Shown here one piece after another: positions 63,980-64,000 of a stretch of DNA of 64,000 bases. Source of the stretch: Cytophagaceae bacterium. GTDB taxonomy: Bacteria; Bacteroidota; Bacteroidia; Cytophagales; Cytophagaceae. Each line of letters starts with the position of its first letter. Position 1 is the first letter of the stretch. A model generated the notes under the pieces. The model was not told where the DNA came from. It was given only the letters and a program-made list of their open reading frames with translations, and searched no databases. The position numbers and the translations under genes were made by a program. The stretch spans positions 1 to 64,000 of the forward strand of contig JALONH010000013.1 in NCBI GenBank assembly GCA_025455005.1, read 5' to 3'.

Positions 63980-64000
63980 TTTTACCTCTCTAGCCGGTTG

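Overview
The window comes from a member of the Bacteroidota. Four secreted proteins end in C-terminal sorting domains of the type IX secretion system (T9SS), one gene has the TPR/propeller/OmpA layout of the T9SS component PorE, both glutamine synthetase III and a eukaryote-like GSII are present, a DUF5686 outer-membrane protein is present, and several genes are preceded by matches to the Bacteroidota -7 promoter element TAnnTTTG. The sequence does not let me name the genus.

Layout. 1-550: degraded 3' end of a group II intron reverse transcriptase on the minus strand, plus hairpins. 551-8390: a secreted Ntn-type amidase, a DUF1801/YdeI-like protein, a T9SS-exported PhoX-type phosphatase, and a three-gene redox operon (imelysin/di-haem peroxidase fusion, thioredoxin-like protein, haem c plus copper monooxygenase-like protein). 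8720-14779: GNAT acetyltransferase with MtaB, an LTA-synthase-like sulfatase and glutamine synthetase III. 15057-20986: two large T9SS surface proteins, one a parallel beta-helix. 21224-29092: Lrp regulator, glycogen debranching enzyme, dGTPase and MFS transporter, then a modular GH9 cellulase exported by T9SS. 29288-35453: a 7TMR-DISM membrane sensor carrying an IS1595-transposase-like zinc ribbon as output domain, a YdcH protein, and a porE-mscS-SPFH operon. 35632-38841: DUF2237/DoxX-like operon, an FMN-binding protein, a 190-bp tandem repeat built from REP-like palindromes, and glutaminase. 39001-40670: small unknown genes, one a five-repeat secreted protein.

40744-52966 is the most striking region: a minus-strand defence island of about 12 kb. 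In transcription order it encodes a half-size HsdS, HsdM, a Fic protein, full-length HsdS, a CD-NTase with AGS-C-like sensor domain, a two-TM SLATT effector, a DUF2188 protein, a second Fic protein with a C-terminal winged helix, and then, after a 204-bp gap bracketed by two related palindromes, HsdR and a YgjP-like metallopeptidase. A two-gene CBASS-type anti-phage module therefore sits inside a type I restriction-modification operon together with two probable AMPylators. By eye the island is AT-richer than its flanks; no integrase or att site was recognised.

53191-63498 returns to chromosomal genes: lepA-folD-queE, a membrane patatin paired with a DUF5686 outer-membrane protein, PPK2 polyphosphate kinase and GSII glutamine synthetase. 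Nitrogen/glutamine metabolism (GSIII, GSII, glutaminase) and surface protein export recur through the window. No rRNA, tRNA or CRISPR array was recognised.
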